Shown here piece by piece: positions 35,841 to 44,164 of a stretch of DNA of 64,000 bases. Source of the DNA: Rothia sp. (in: high G+C Gram-positive bacteria) (GTDB lineage Bacteria > Actinomycetota > Actinomycetes > Actinomycetales > Micrococcaceae); contig JAUMWB010000001.1 of the NCBI GenBank assembly GCA_030529845.1, forward strand, positions 717,729-781,728, given 5' to 3'. The position numbers and the translations under genes are program-made. The notes under the pieces are model-generated. The model saw only the letters and a program-made list of their open reading frames with translations. It was not told the origin of the DNA and ran no database searches. The first letter of the stretch is position 1. Each line of letters opens with the position of its first letter.

Positions 35841-37637
35841 TTACTCGGTGTCGGTGCCGGTGAATGCTGAATCGCTGGTGGTGGAGGCGGACGCCAGCTG
35901 CTCACCTGCCCGGGTCAGGGCCTGGGCTGCTGCGGTTAGGTCAGCCGCCGAGGGGGTTTCAGGGTCAGCTGCCCCGGTCGTCTCATCAAGACGCTGGGTG
36001 AAGCGTTCCTGCTGGCTCATGAGGAGTTCCTGCATGCGCTCTTCCAGGCGGTTGCGGGCACCGGCTGCCATGCGGCGCACGGCGTCCTCACCGAAAATTG
36101 CTTCAAGCAGCTTCTGGCCAACGACGCCTGAGCCGCCAGCGATGCCAACCTCTAGGCCGGTCAGGCCGCCGGTCATGGAGAAAACCGCGACCATGAGAAT
36201 TACGGCGGTGACGTTGACGCCCAGCGACATGAACCGGGCCTTTTGGCGTTTACCGGCACCTTCTGCGGCGATGATGTCCATGACGTCTTGCTGCCAGGCG
36301 CGAATAGATTCAGCAACTTCTTCGGAGAAGTTCTCGCCGAGGGAGGCTAGGTCGTCCCCGTTCAGCAGGGCACGGCCTGCCCGGTCTTCGAGCCAGCGGC
36401 GCTGGGCGGTTTCGGCGGCCGCTGCCGCTTCTTCCATGATGACCGAGTGCAGACCCACTTCCAGGGCCTGCTCCACTTCAACAGCGCGGGTAGGCGGGGT
36501 ACCCCTAAAGAAGCCGGCTACCCGGTCGCGTACCTTGCCAATGGTGGTTTCGACCTGGCGGAAGAATTCGCCGGTGCCCACAAAGTCCTGCCAGCGGGTC
36601 AGCACCTCGCCGCGGAGCATCTGCCCGTCCTGGGTAGCTTCATTCAGGTTAGCCAGGGCGCGTTCAAAGGCTGTGGTGACGTCCGCACGCAGGCGGGTCT
36701 CGGCGTCCTGCTGTTCCCCGGCGGCCTGGGCCAGGGTAATAGCCTGCTGGGCTACCCCGCGCACGGCTCCTTCTAGGGTTCGGCGGGCGATATCTGAGCG
36801 GGCGTCCACGTCAGCGCCCAGGGAACGCAACCAGAAGATCAGCGGGGTCAGGGCGACAGAGGGCAGTAGGCCGCGTTCGTCGCGCTCCTGCTCGGTCACC
36901 GAGTGAATGAGGGCGGGGGTGATACCGGCTTCGGTGAGCATGCGGGTGAGGTCGGCTTCGATTTCGTCCTCGGCTCCTTCGGGTACGCGGTTGAGTACCA
37001 CCGCGATGGTGATATCGCGGGCTGCTGCCTGGCGCAGGATTTCCCAGGGCACGGCGTCGGCGTAGCGGTTGGCCGTGGTGACAAAGAGCCAGAGATCAGC
37101 GGCGCGCAGGAGCTGCTGGGCCAGGCGGCGGTTCTCGTCTGAGACCGAGTCGAAATCGGGGGCATCAATCAGGGCGATACCGGCAGGCAGGGACTCTACG
37201 GGCACGGTCACCAGCTCGTCTTGGCCGCTGTGGGGGTTGGCCCCGGGCAGGGCTTCGCCGGGCGCTACGGGTACCCGCACCAGGTGGGGCAGGATTCGCT
37301 CGGGGGTGAAGGCGTCGGCATCCTCGGGGCGGTGGAGCAGGACGGGCTGGCGGGTGGTGGGGCGGATTGCCCCGGAGCGGGTAACAGGCTCCCCCATGAG
37401 GGTGTTGACCAGGGTTGACTTACCGGCGCCGGTAGAGCCACCCACGACCACGGTGAGCGGGGCGTCCAGGGTTGCTAGCTTAGGCAGGATGTAGTCATCG
37501 AGCTGGGTGACGGCGGTACGGGCTTCTTTGCGCGCGTCGTCAGCGGAAGCTGTGATGAGGGGAAAGGACGCTGCCGCCAAGGTATTGCGGGCGTCGCGGA
37601 CGGCTGCGAGAGCGGGGGTGATTGTTTCCTTGTGCAC
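35841..37637 (-). CDS. Dynamin-like membrane GTPase (first of pair)
   Basis: About 598 aa from a GTG at 37635-37637; the longer frame upstream is not family-like. G1 GGSTGAGKST near residue 65, RPTTRQP switch, G3 DAPDFDS, G4 NRVP (weak: the usual NKxD Asp is replaced). A long helical region follows, then a hydrophobic patch (LGVNVTAVILMVAVFSMTGGLTGLEVGIAGG) and a helical, acidic tail. Together with the next gene it would form a heteromeric membrane-remodelling pair. The unusual G4 may mean changed nucleotide preference. Confidence 0.7.
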   Translation of the reverse strand: MHKETITPALAAVRDARNTLAAASFPLITASADDARKEARTAVTQLDDYILPKLATLDAPLTVVVGGSTGAGKSTLVNTLMGEPVTRSGAIRPTTRQPVLLHRPEDADAFTPERILPHLVRVPVAPGEALPGANPHSGQDELVTVPVESLPAGIALIDAPDFDSVSDENRRLAQQLLRAADLWLFVTTANRYADAVPWEILRQAAARDITIAVVLNRVPEGAEDEIEADLTRMLTEAGITPALIHSVTEQERDERGLLPSVALTPLIFWLRSLGADVDARSDIARRTLEGAVRGVAQQAITLAQAAGEQQDAETRLRADVTTAFERALANLNEATQDGQMLRGEVLTRWQDFVGTGEFFRQVETTIGKVRDRVAGFFRGTPPTRAVEVEQALEVGLHSVIMEEAAAAAETAQRRWLEDRAGRALLNGDDLASLGENFSEEVAESIRAWQQDVMDIIAAEGAGKRQKARFMSLGVNVTAVILMVAVFSMTGGLTGLEVGIAGGSGVVGQKLLEAIFGEDAVRRMAAGARNRLEERMQELLMSQQERFTQRLDETTGAADPETPSAADLTAAAQALTRAGEQLASASTTSDSAFTGTDTE

Positions 37638-37699
37638 GTACCCTATTCTCGCATGTTTAGCGTAGGTTGAGGGTCTTGGGGTCCAATGAAACCGAGGGC

Positions 37700-37738
37700 A
37701 AAAGAAAAGCTCCACATCTTGGTAGATGTGGAGCTTTT
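37700..37738 (-). terminator. Terminator after tRNA-Glu copy 1
   Basis: 14-bp perfect arms (37705-37718 and 37725-37738, 6-nt loop) with minus-strand tail CTTTTCTTTT. Confidence 0.9.
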
Positions 37739-37744
37739 AGCCTG

Positions 37745-37817
37745 TGACCCCAACCGGATTTGAACCGGTGTTGCCGCCGTGAGAGGGCGGAGTACTAGGC
37801 CGCTATACGATGGGGCC
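37745..37817 (-). tRNA. tRNA-Glu(CTC), copy 1
   Basis: 73-nt cloverleaf on the minus strand: 7-bp acceptor stem GGCCCCA/TGGGGTC (one G.T pair), anticodon loop CTCTCAC with anticodon CTC, T arm with GGTTCAAAT, and discriminator A. Identical to copy 2, including 10 bp of 3' flank. It has its own promoter (37859-37888). Confidence 0.96.
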
Positions 37818-37858
37818 GAAGCTCTTTCGAGCTGTTACCATTTCCGGCAACAGATAAA

Positions 37859-37888
37859 ACTATACACAAGAGGTTCACCTACAGGCAA
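37859..37888 (-). promoter_or_regulatory. Promoter of tRNA-Glu copy 1
   Basis: Minus strand: TTGCCT (37883-37888), 18-bp spacer, TATAGT (37859-37864). It lies about 42 bp upstream of the mature 5' end. Confidence 0.65.
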
Positions 37889-37985
37889 ATTGAAGAAGTG
37901 TAATCTGCACTACCCTAGATTCTGCCAGACCCCACCAGAGCCAGACCTCAAGAGAGACCAGGGCCAGGCTAGCTACATTCGGGTA

Positions 37986-38020
37986 TGAAAAAACCCCCCG
38001 CTTCAAGCGAAGCGAGGGAT
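37986..38020 (-). terminator. Terminator after tRNA-Glu copy 2
   Basis: A stem CCCTCGCTTC/GAAGCGGGGG with one G.T pair is followed on the minus strand by TTTTTT. It ends the tRNA-Gln/Glu transcript. Confidence 0.8.
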
Positions 38021-38029
38021 TTTAGCCTG

Positions 38030-38102
38030 TGACCCCAACCGGATTTGAACCGGTGTTGCCGCCGTGAGAGGGCGGAGTACTAGGCCGCTATACGATGGGG
38101 CC
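38030..38102 (-). tRNA. tRNA-Glu(CTC), copy 2
   Basis: Same 73-nt sequence as copy 1. It lies 25 bp after tRNA-Gln and shares its promoter. The 84-bp stretch 38020-38103 is identical to 37735-37818, so the two copies come from a recent local duplication or are kept alike by gene conversion. Confidence 0.96.
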
Positions 38103-38127
38103 GTAACATCTCGAATCAAGATGTTCG

Positions 38128-38199
38128 CTGGGATACCAGGACTCGAACCTAGAATGACGGTACCAGAAACCGTAGTGTTGCCAATTACACCATATCCCA
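38128..38199 (-). tRNA. tRNA-Gln(CTG)
   Basis: 72-nt cloverleaf on the minus strand: acceptor stem TGGGATA/TATCCCA, anticodon loop TTCTGGT with anticodon CTG, T arm with GGTTCGAGTCC. Actinobacteria lack glutaminyl-tRNA synthetase, so this tRNA is expected to be charged with Glu by GltX and amidated by GatCAB. Confidence 0.95.
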
Positions 38200-38255
38200 T
38201 TATTATTTGCTCCGGCTTGTTTTCCTTTCGGAACTCATCGCCGCAACAAGTAATA

Positions 38256-38284
38256 ACTCTATACGAGCTTTTAAACCTGTGCAA
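38256..38284 (-). promoter_or_regulatory. Promoter of the tRNA-Gln/Glu operon
   Basis: Minus strand: TTGCAC (38279-38284), 17-bp spacer, TAGAGT (38256-38261), about 57 bp before the tRNA-Gln 5' end. The stretch 38285-38441 holds nothing else I can support. Confidence 0.6.
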
Positions 38285-38441
38285 CTCGAAATCTGTAGAG
38301 CTGGCTCACACCTGGGCAAGCTTTCGCGGTTTTACCCTTATTTCTAGCGGTTTTTGGCCTCAAAATTTTTGTAAAAATTCCTGAAAAAGCCGCTACGAGC
38401 GTCCTCGATCGCCCCTTTTTCCCGCATCTGGCAGGAAGGAA

Positions 38442-38486
38442 GCCCCGCCCCGCTCCCCTGCTGAAGACAGGGAAACGGGGCGGGGC
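38442..38486 (-). terminator. Probable terminator after gltX
   Basis: Perfect 11-bp GC arms (38442-38452 and 38476-38486) with a 23-nt loop. The minus-strand tail is only moderately T-rich (TTCCTTCC), so read-through into the tRNA genes is possible. Confidence 0.55.
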
Positions 38487-38508
38487 GTGAGCTAAACCTC
38501 GATATTTT

Positions 38509-40023
38509 TTAGGCCAGGGAAGCGCGCAGCTTCTTTAGGCGGGCGAGGGAGGAATCCTTACCCAGAATCTCCATGGATTCAAAGAGAGGCGGTGAGATGC
38601 GCTGGCCGCTCATAGCGGTACGCACCGGGCCGAAGGCAAGGCGGGGCTTGATCTCAAGACCGTCGACGATAGCTTCGCGCAGGGCAGCTTCAATGGTTGC
38701 AGCGGTGAAGTCGGTCAGGCCCTCAACGGCGGTGATCGCCGCATCCAAAACTGCCGGTGCTGACTCCTTGAGCTGCTTGGCGGCGTCCTCAGCGACCTCA
38801 ATCTTCTCATCGACGGTGAAGAGGAAGCCCAGCAGGCCGGGGGCCTCGCCCAGAAGCTGCATGCGCTCCTGCACCAGGGGCGCGGCCTCAGTCAGAATAG
38901 CCTGCTCACGCTCGGTCAGCTGTTCAAAGCTCTCGGCAGAGACTAATTCAGCCTTGTGCAGGAAGGGAACCAGGCGGTTACGGAAGTCCTCTGCTTCAAG
39001 CAGGCGGATGTGGGTGCCGTTGATGGCCTCAGCCTTCTTGACGTCAAAGCGGGCTGGGTTAGCCAGCACATCCTTGATGTCGAAGGCAGCCACCATCTGG
39101 TCCATGGTGAAGATATCTTCGTCGTGGGAGAGGGACCAACCCAGCAGGGAGAGGTAGTTGAGCAGGCCTTCCTTGATGAAGCCGGCATCCAGCAGGTTGT
39201 AGAGGCTGGATTCGGGGTCGCGCTTGGAGAGCTTCTTGTTGCCCTGGCCCATGACATAGGGCAGGTGGCCGAATTCGGGGATGAAGCTGGTGACGCCTAC
39301 CTCAACCAGGGCCCGGTAGAGGGCGATCTGGCGGGGGGTTGATGACAGCAGGTCTTCACCGCGCAGCACGTGTGTGATGCCCATCAGGGCGTCGTCCACG
39401 GGGTTAACCAGGGTGTAGAGGGGCTTGCCGTTGGCGCGGACGACCACGAAGTCGGGTACAGATCCGGCCTTGAAGGTGATGTCGCCGCGCACCAGGTCGT
39501 GGAAGGTGATGTCTTCATCGGGCATGCGCAGGCGCAGGACGGGCTGGCGGCCCTCGGCCCGGTAGGCGGCCTTCTGCTCTTCGGTCAGGTCGCGGTCAAA
39601 GTTGTCGTAGCCCAGCTTGGGGTCTTCGCCCTTGGCCTTGTGGCGTTCTTCAACTTCTTCGGGGGTGGAGAAGTCTTCGTAAACGAAGCCTCCGGCCTTG
39701 AGCTTCTCTACTACCTTGGCGTAGATGTCCATACGTTCTGACTGGCGGTAGGGCTCGTGGGGGCCGCCGATGCCAACGCCTTCATCCCAGTTGATGCCCA
39801 GCCACTGCAGGGATTCGAGCACCTGGTTGAAGGATTCTTCGGAGTCGCGGGCAGCGTCGGTGTCTTCAATACGGAAAACCATGGTGCCGCCGGTGTGCTT
39901 GGCGTAGGCCCAGTTGAAGAGGGCGGTACGCACCATGCCCACGTGCGGGGTGCCGGTGGGTGAGGGGCAAAAGCGGACGCGGGTTTCGCTGGGGTCGTTA
40001 AGTTTCAGAGCGTAATCACTCAT
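38509..40023 (-). CDS. gltX: Glutamyl-tRNA synthetase
   Basis: 504 aa from ATG 40021-40023; a GTG four codons upstream is the alternative. Class I synthetase: [12 protein letters not shown] (the HIGH region in its usual actinobacterial variant), FRIEDTD, and [10 protein letters not shown] (KMSKS region). It lies upstream of tRNA-Gln and tRNA-Glu on the same strand; as the organism should use the transamidation route, it is probably the non-discriminating enzyme that charges both. Confidence 0.96.
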   Translation of the reverse strand: MSDYALKLNDPSETRVRFCPSPTGTPHVGMVRTALFNWAYAKHTGGTMVFRIEDTDAARDSEESFNQVLESLQWLGINWDEGVGIGGPHEPYRQSERMDIYAKVVEKLKAGGFVYEDFSTPEEVEERHKAKGEDPKLGYDNFDRDLTEEQKAAYRAEGRQPVLRLRMPDEDITFHDLVRGDITFKAGSVPDFVVVRANGKPLYTLVNPVDDALMGITHVLRGEDLLSSTPRQIALYRALVEVGVTSFIPEFGHLPYVMGQGNKKLSKRDPESSLYNLLDAGFIKEGLLNYLSLLGWSLSHDEDIFTMDQMVAAFDIKDVLANPARFDVKKAEAINGTHIRLLEAEDFRNRLVPFLHKAELVSAESFEQLTEREQAILTEAAPLVQERMQLLGEAPGLLGFLFTVDEKIEVAEDAAKQLKESAPAVLDAAITAVEGLTDFTAATIEAALREAIVDGLEIKPRLAFGPVRTAMSGQRISPPLFESMEILGKDSSLARLKKLRASLA

Positions 40024-40119
40024 GGATGTTGGCACATCCCTTTCTTCTTGAAAGCTGGTGGTGGGTTCTAGTTTACTCGCCGCTTTTCTTCGGCGCGGAA
40101 CTTTGCTGGGGGCGGTTGT

Positions 40120-40896
40120 TTACTCAGCGCGGACGGTGTTAATCAGGGAGCCGATGCCCTCTACCTCAATCTCGACCTCGTTGCCTGCACTCAGGCGTCC
40201 TACCCCTGCGGGGGTACCGGTGAGAATCACGTCACCGGGCAGCAGGGTGAAGTATTCACTGGCTGCGGCGACGAGTTCGGCCACGGAGAAAACCATGTCG
40301 GCGGTGGTGCCGTCCTGTTTGAGGTCGCCGTCCACCCAGGTTTGGATAGTCAGGTCGTCAGTGTCCAGCTCGGTTTCGATCCAGGGGCCGAGGGGGCAGG
40401 CGCCGTCGAAGCCCTTGGCGCGAGCCCACTGGACGTCAGTTTTCTGGGCGTCTCGAGCGGTCAGGTCGTTGGCGACGGTGAAGCCGTAGATAACTTCGGG
40501 CACGCGGTCCAGGGGCACGGACTTGGCGATGCGGCCGATGACGACGGCGAGTTCGCCCTCAAAGGAGACGTTGTCTGACCATTCGGGCAGGGCGATGGGG
40601 TCGCCGGGGCCGATGACGGAGGTGTTGGGCTTGAAGAAGAACTGGGGGGTGGTGGGGGTTTCGTTGCCCAGTTCGGACGCGTGGTCGCGCCAGTTGCGGG
40701 CCACACCAATGACCTTGGAGCGGGGAATGATGGGGGCCAGCAGGCGGACGTCCGCTAGGGGGTATCGCTTGTCGGTGGGGTTAATGCCGGTGTAGAAGGG
40801 GTCGCCGGAGAGGACAGTGATGGTCTCCTCGCCGGGCTCACCTTCAACCAGGCCAAAGTGCAGGGTATCGTCTACAGTAAATCGGGCAATGCGCAT
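40120..40896 (-). CDS. Fumarylacetoacetate hydrolase (FAH) family protein
   Basis: 258 aa. FAH fold with the metal ligands visible in SFEGELAVVIG (two Glu) and FTVANDLTARD (Asp), plus GVARNWRDHASELG and TGTPAGVG. Family members hydrolyse or decarboxylate acylpyruvates, oxaloacetate or catechol-cleavage products. In many actinobacteria this gene precedes gltX, as here, without an aromatic-degradation cluster, so a housekeeping acylpyruvase or oxaloacetate decarboxylase role is the best guess. Confidence 0.85.
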   Translation of the reverse strand: MRIARFTVDDTLHFGLVEGEPGEETITVLSGDPFYTGINPTDKRYPLADVRLLAPIIPRSKVIGVARNWRDHASELGNETPTTPQFFFKPNTSVIGPGDPIALPEWSDNVSFEGELAVVIGRIAKSVPLDRVPEVIYGFTVANDLTARDAQKTDVQWARAKGFDGACPLGPWIETELDTDDLTIQTWVDGDLKQDGTTADMVFSVAELVAAASEYFTLLPGDVILTGTPAGVGRLSAGNEVEIEVEGIGSLINTVRAE

Positions 40897-40930
40897 GGTT
40901 CTAGACTACCGGACTTGAGCACAAGGTTGA

Positions 40931-41018
40931 CCGCTTTTTGTAGGGACCAGATTCCTCTCAAATTCCTTCATCTCAATACATACAACCGTCACTTTTCTGG
41001 TCCATTCGCAAAAAGCGG
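40931..41018. repeat. Long imperfect inverted repeat upstream of the ABC-F promoter
   Basis: The left arm 40931-40951 (CCGCTTTTTG, 3 nt, GGACCAGA) pairs with the right arm 40996-41018 (TCTGGTCC, 5 nt, CAAAAAGCGG): 18 base pairs around an internal loop, with a 44-nt apical loop. It lies between the divergent FAH and ABC-F genes, 26 bp before the ABC-F -35. No open frame inside. Possibly a small RNA, an operator array, or a remnant of a small mobile element. Confidence 0.5.
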
Positions 41019-41044
41019 CAGCACTGGCTGAATTTCAGAAGTCG

Positions 41045-41074
41045 TTGACAGCGTCCGCACCGCTGTCCTACAGT
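41045..41074 (+). promoter_or_regulatory. Promoter of the ABC-F gene
   Basis: TTGACA (41045-41050), 18-bp spacer, TACAGT (41069-41074). A perfect -35 and a good -10. Transcription should begin near 41081, leaving a leader of about 110-125 nt. Confidence 0.75.
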
Positions 41075-41111
41075 AATCACCAGTTCTTGTTCCCTACGGA
41101 AGGCTCCCCCA

Positions 41112-41135
41112 GTGGATTTTTCAGCGGCTCTCTAG
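41112..41135 (+). CDS. Putative leader peptide of the ABC-F attenuator
   Basis: GTG start followed by six codons and TAG, peptide MDFSAAL. The ribosome-binding site GGAAGG (41098-41103) is eight bases upstream, better than any site at the main gene. Codons 3-5 (TTT TCA GCG) form segment 1 of the downstream attenuator, so a ribosome stalled here would block that segment. Too short to be found by ordinary gene callers; translation is inferred. Confidence 0.55.
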   Translation: MDFSAAL

Positions 41136-41190
41136 ACCACGCTGAAACCCCTCACCGCGGTTTTCAGCACATCAACTCTTTAACGCTGAA
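41119..41190 (+). promoter_or_regulatory. Translational attenuator with four alternately complementary segments
   Basis: Segments: 1 TTTCAGCG (41119-41126), 2 CGCTGAAA (41140-41147), 3 GGTTTTCAGC (41159-41168), 4 CGCTGAA (41184-41190). Pairing 1:2 (8 bp) leaves 3 to pair with 4 next to the main start; blocking 1 frees 2 to pair with 3 (about 9 bp), releasing 4. This is the logic of ermC-type induction. The pairing is seen directly; function is inferred. Confidence 0.6.
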
Positions 41191-41204
41191 TGGATCGCAC
41201 CCTC

Positions 41205-42896
41205 ATGCCTATTTCCGTATCTGAACCCCACCTTTCTTTTAACAGCCTCAGCCTGATCTGGCCCGACGGTACCCCCTGTTTTGAAAACCTCACCGGCGCT
41301 GTCAGTGCCCCGGTCACAGCTCTCATTGGCGATAACGGCTCCGGCAAATCAACCCTGCTCAAGCTTCTAGCTGGCACCCTAGAACCAACGAGCGGCAGCA
41401 TCAACCGGCCCGGTACCGTCGCCTACCTGCCCCAGGATTTAGGGCTTACCCCGCAGACCACCGTTGCCGACCTCTTCGCTATCACCGACGTCCTCGACGC
41501 CCTCACCGCGCTAGAAGCCGGCGACTACTCAGAAGAGCTCTACGACCGGATCGGTGATAACTGGGACGCCGCCGAGCAAGCCCAGGCTACCCTGGCCGCG
41601 TCCGGCTTCTCGCCCGCCCTAACCACTACCGACGCCCACGCCCTTATGCGGCGTACCGTCGGCACGCTCTCAGGTGGAGAGGCCGTCACCGCAGCCCTTA
41701 CAGCCCTAGTTGCCACCCGCCCCGGCGTCCTACTATTGGATGAGCCCACCAACAACCTCGACGCCGATGCCCGCGCTACTCTCTACCGGCTCCTAGATAC
41801 TCTGCCCTGCCCCGTGCTCGTGGTCAGTCACGATCGCGACCTGCTCGAGCGGGTCGATGAAGTGCTGGAACTCAGGCAGGGGGCCCTGCGCTTTTTCACC
41901 GGTAACTACAGCGCCTACCGGCAGGCCATCGACAGCGAGCAGGACGCTGCCGCCCGCCACCTGCGCGAGGCCAAGCAGGTTGAGCGGCAGGAAAACCGGG
42001 AGCGTATCGAGGCTGAAACCAAGCTGGCCCGCGCAGCCCGGGCTGGGGCGACCGCCCAGGCTAACCGGCGGGGCTCGCGTATGTCGATGGGGCTGGCGGC
42101 TTCCTCAGCCCAGCGGTCAGCCGCTAAGGTTCGGCAGACCCACCAGGGCAGGCTTGACGCTGCTACTGCAACCCGGAAGGCCCGGGAACGGGATATCCGC
42201 GAGGACCAGGCCATCTATCTTGACCTGCCCGGCACCCGGGTGCCAGCAGGTAAACGGGTGCTGGAGCTAACCCTACGGCAGGGCACCGGTGCGGACGCCA
42301 GCCCCTACCAGGGTGAGCAGAAGCAGGCGGATGACGGGGCGGCAGCAGCTACTCCCCTGCCTGAGCGGCTGATTGTCCAGGGCCCAGAGCGCCTGCGGCT
42401 GGCCGGGTCTAACGGGTCAGGTAAGAGCACCCTGCTGAGGGCCATCATGGGTGATTCTCAGGCTGCTGAAACCGCCCACTACACCTGCGACTACCGGGTA
42501 GCGAACACCGGCTACCTGCCCCAACGGCTAGCCCTCCCCCAGGACCAAAGCATGCTGCAGCTGGTCATGGCAGCCAACCCGACGCTGACCGAACAGCAGG
42601 TCCGCGATGATCTAGCCCGACTGCTCTTCCGCCGGGAACGGGTGCACCTGCCCGTGGGTGTTCTCTCCGGTGGCGAACGCTTCCGGGTGGCACTAGCAAC
42701 CGTCCTTTTGGCCAGCCCGGCACCCCAGCTGCTGATTCTCGATGAGCCCACCAACAACCTCGATATGACCTCGGTAGACTGGCTAATCCAGGCGCTGGCC
42801 TCCTATGAAGGTGCCCTCCTGGTCGTCAGTCACAACGAAGCCTTCTGCACGCAACTAGGCCTGACGGGCGTCCTGACACTGCCCGCCCTGACCTAA
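41205..42896 (+). CDS. ABC-F ATPase, probable ribosome-protection protein
   Basis: 563 aa from ATG 41205 (GGATCG seven bases upstream); ATG 41190 in the same frame is the alternative. Two ABC domains, no membrane part: Walker A GDNGSGKST and GSNGSGKST, signatures LSGGEAVT and LSGGERFR, Walker B VLLLDEPTNNLDAD and LLILDEPTNNLDM. The linker between them is helical and rich in Arg/Ala/Gln, as in ABC-F proteins that reach into the ribosomal peptidyl-transferase centre. The inducible-looking leader supports an antibiotic-resistance role (macrolide, lincosamide, streptogramin or pleuromutilin type), but the drug cannot be named. Confidence 0.85.
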   Translation: MPISVSEPHLSFNSLSLIWPDGTPCFENLTGAVSAPVTALIGDNGSGKSTLLKLLAGTLEPTSGSINRPGTVAYLPQDLGLTPQTTVADLFAITDVLDALTALEAGDYSEELYDRIGDNWDAAEQAQATLAASGFSPALTTTDAHALMRRTVGTLSGGEAVTAALTALVATRPGVLLLDEPTNNLDADARATLYRLLDTLPCPVLVVSHDRDLLERVDEVLELRQGALRFFTGNYSAYRQAIDSEQDAAARHLREAKQVERQENRERIEAETKLARAARAGATAQANRRGSRMSMGLAASSAQRSAAKVRQTHQGRLDAATATRKARERDIREDQAIYLDLPGTRVPAGKRVLELTLRQGTGADASPYQGEQKQADDGAAAATPLPERLIVQGPERLRLAGSNGSGKSTLLRAIMGDSQAAETAHYTCDYRVANTGYLPQRLALPQDQSMLQLVMAANPTLTEQQVRDDLARLLFRRERVHLPVGVLSGGERFRVALATVLLASPAPQLLILDEPTNNLDMTSVDWLIQALASYEGALLVVSHNEAFCTQLGLTGVLTLPALT

Positions 42897-42899
42897 CCA

Positions 42900-42971
42900 G
42901 CAAGGGGACCGCAAAACCAAAAAAGGACCGCATATTGTGCGGTCCTTTTTTGGAAATCTGGTCCCCTTGCA
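42900..42971. terminator. Nested bidirectional terminator between ABC-F and ilvE
   Basis: Inner perfect 14-bp stem (42919-42932 and 42938-42951) bounded by A6 and T6, a strong terminator in both directions. An outer inverted repeat, GCAAGGGGACC with GGTCCCCTTGC (42900-42910 and 42961-42971), wraps around it. Confidence 0.9.
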
Positions 42972-42991
42972 GGGCAGCCGGAAAAGGCAGG

Positions 42992-44089
42992 CTAGACCAG
43001 CTTGACGTTCCAGCCCAGGCGGTCTTCGACCTTACCGGTCTGAATACCAACCAGCTCCTCGCGCAGGGCCATGGTGACCTCGCCGCCGTCCGCACCTGAT
43101 GCCGAAGGAATCTCAAAGTCAGCGGCCTTGAGCTTACCCACGGGGGTAATGACGGCAGCGGTACCGCAGGCGAAAATCTCGGCAATCTCGCCGCTTGCTA
43201 CGCCCTCGCGCCACTCGCTCAGAGTAATCTTGCGTTCCTCAACGGTGTGGCCGCGGTCCTCAACCAGCTTGATGATGGACTTACGGGTTACACCGCGCAA
43301 AATAGTGCCGGTCAGCTCGGGGGTGACGATACGTCCGTCCTTGTAAACGAAGAAGACGTTCATGCCACCCAGCTCTTCGAGGGCGTCATCGCGGTTGGGG
43401 TCCTTGAAGATGACCTGCTTACAGCCCTGGGCCTCGCCCTCCAGCTGGGCAGCCAGAGAGGCCGCGTAGTTGCCGCCGCACTTCGCTTCCCCTGTACCAC
43501 CCACACCAGCGCGGGCGTAGGTGGTTGAAAGCCAGATATCGACGGGCTTGGGGGTGCCGAAGTAGTTACCGGCGGGGGATGCAATGATGAAGAAAGAGAC
43601 CTCGTGGGCCGGGCGGATACCCAAGAAAGCCTCGGTGGCAATCATGAAGGGGCGCAGGTAGAGGGATTCGCCCTCACCGGAGGGAACCCAGTCAGCGTCG
43701 ATAGTCACCAGCTGGCGAATCGCCTCAACGAAGAGCTCTTCGGGCAGGTTAGGCAGCACCAGGCGGTCTGCTGACTTATTCAGGCGGGAGGCGTTCTCTT
43801 CAGGGCGGAAGGTGGTGATGGATCCATCTGCCTGGCGGTAGGCCTTGATGCCTTCAAAGATTTCCTGGCCGTAGTGGAAAACGGAAGCCGCCGGGTCCAG
43901 GCTCAGAGGGCCGTAGGGCAGGACCTGGGCATTGGTCCATTCGCCGCCGTCGGTGTGGGTGCCGCGCCAGTCGATGCGCACCATGTGGTCGGTGAAGTAG
44001 TTGCCGAAGCCGGGGTCGGCGAGGATTTCGGCGCGTCGTTCGGCGCTGGCGGGGTTGGGGTTGCGGTTGATAGTGAATTCGAGTGACAT
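42992..44089 (-). CDS. ilvE: Branched-chain-amino-acid aminotransferase
   Basis: 365 aa from ATG 44087-44089, which has AAGGA five bases upstream; an ATG two codons earlier is too close to it. Fold-type IV PLP enzyme: HYGQEIFEGIKAYR near residue 75, YLRPFMIAT, the PLP lysine in EAKCGGNYAASL, EELGGMNVFFV, EIFACGTAAVITPV. Last step of Ile, Leu and Val synthesis. leuB follows upstream with 111 bp between, on the same strand. Confidence 0.95.
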   Translation of the reverse strand: MSLEFTINRNPNPASAERRAEILADPGFGNYFTDHMVRIDWRGTHTDGGEWTNAQVLPYGPLSLDPAASVFHYGQEIFEGIKAYRQADGSITTFRPEENASRLNKSADRLVLPNLPEELFVEAIRQLVTIDADWVPSGEGESLYLRPFMIATEAFLGIRPAHEVSFFIIASPAGNYFGTPKPVDIWLSTTYARAGVGGTGEAKCGGNYAASLAAQLEGEAQGCKQVIFKDPNRDDALEELGGMNVFFVYKDGRIVTPELTGTILRGVTRKSIIKLVEDRGHTVEERKITLSEWREGVASGEIAEIFACGTAAVITPVGKLKAADFEIPSASGADGGEVTMALREELVGIQTGKVEDRLGWNVKLV

Positions 44090-44164
44090 GCTCATCCTTC
44101 AAACTGTGTCGTGGGGTCTCTTATCTAGGGTACCCCAGGGTCTTTCGCTCTGTTAGCTAGCTTA

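Noticed and set aside
35557-36906. 449-codon plus-strand open frame opposite the GTPase pair
   Set aside because: Ser/Arg/Ala/Thr-rich translation typical of the antisense frame of a GC-rich gene; it spans the ends of two real genes.
37745-38103. Repeated 84-bp units that could suggest a CRISPR or other array
   Set aside because: Only two units, and they fold as complete tRNA-Glu genes with promoter and terminator.
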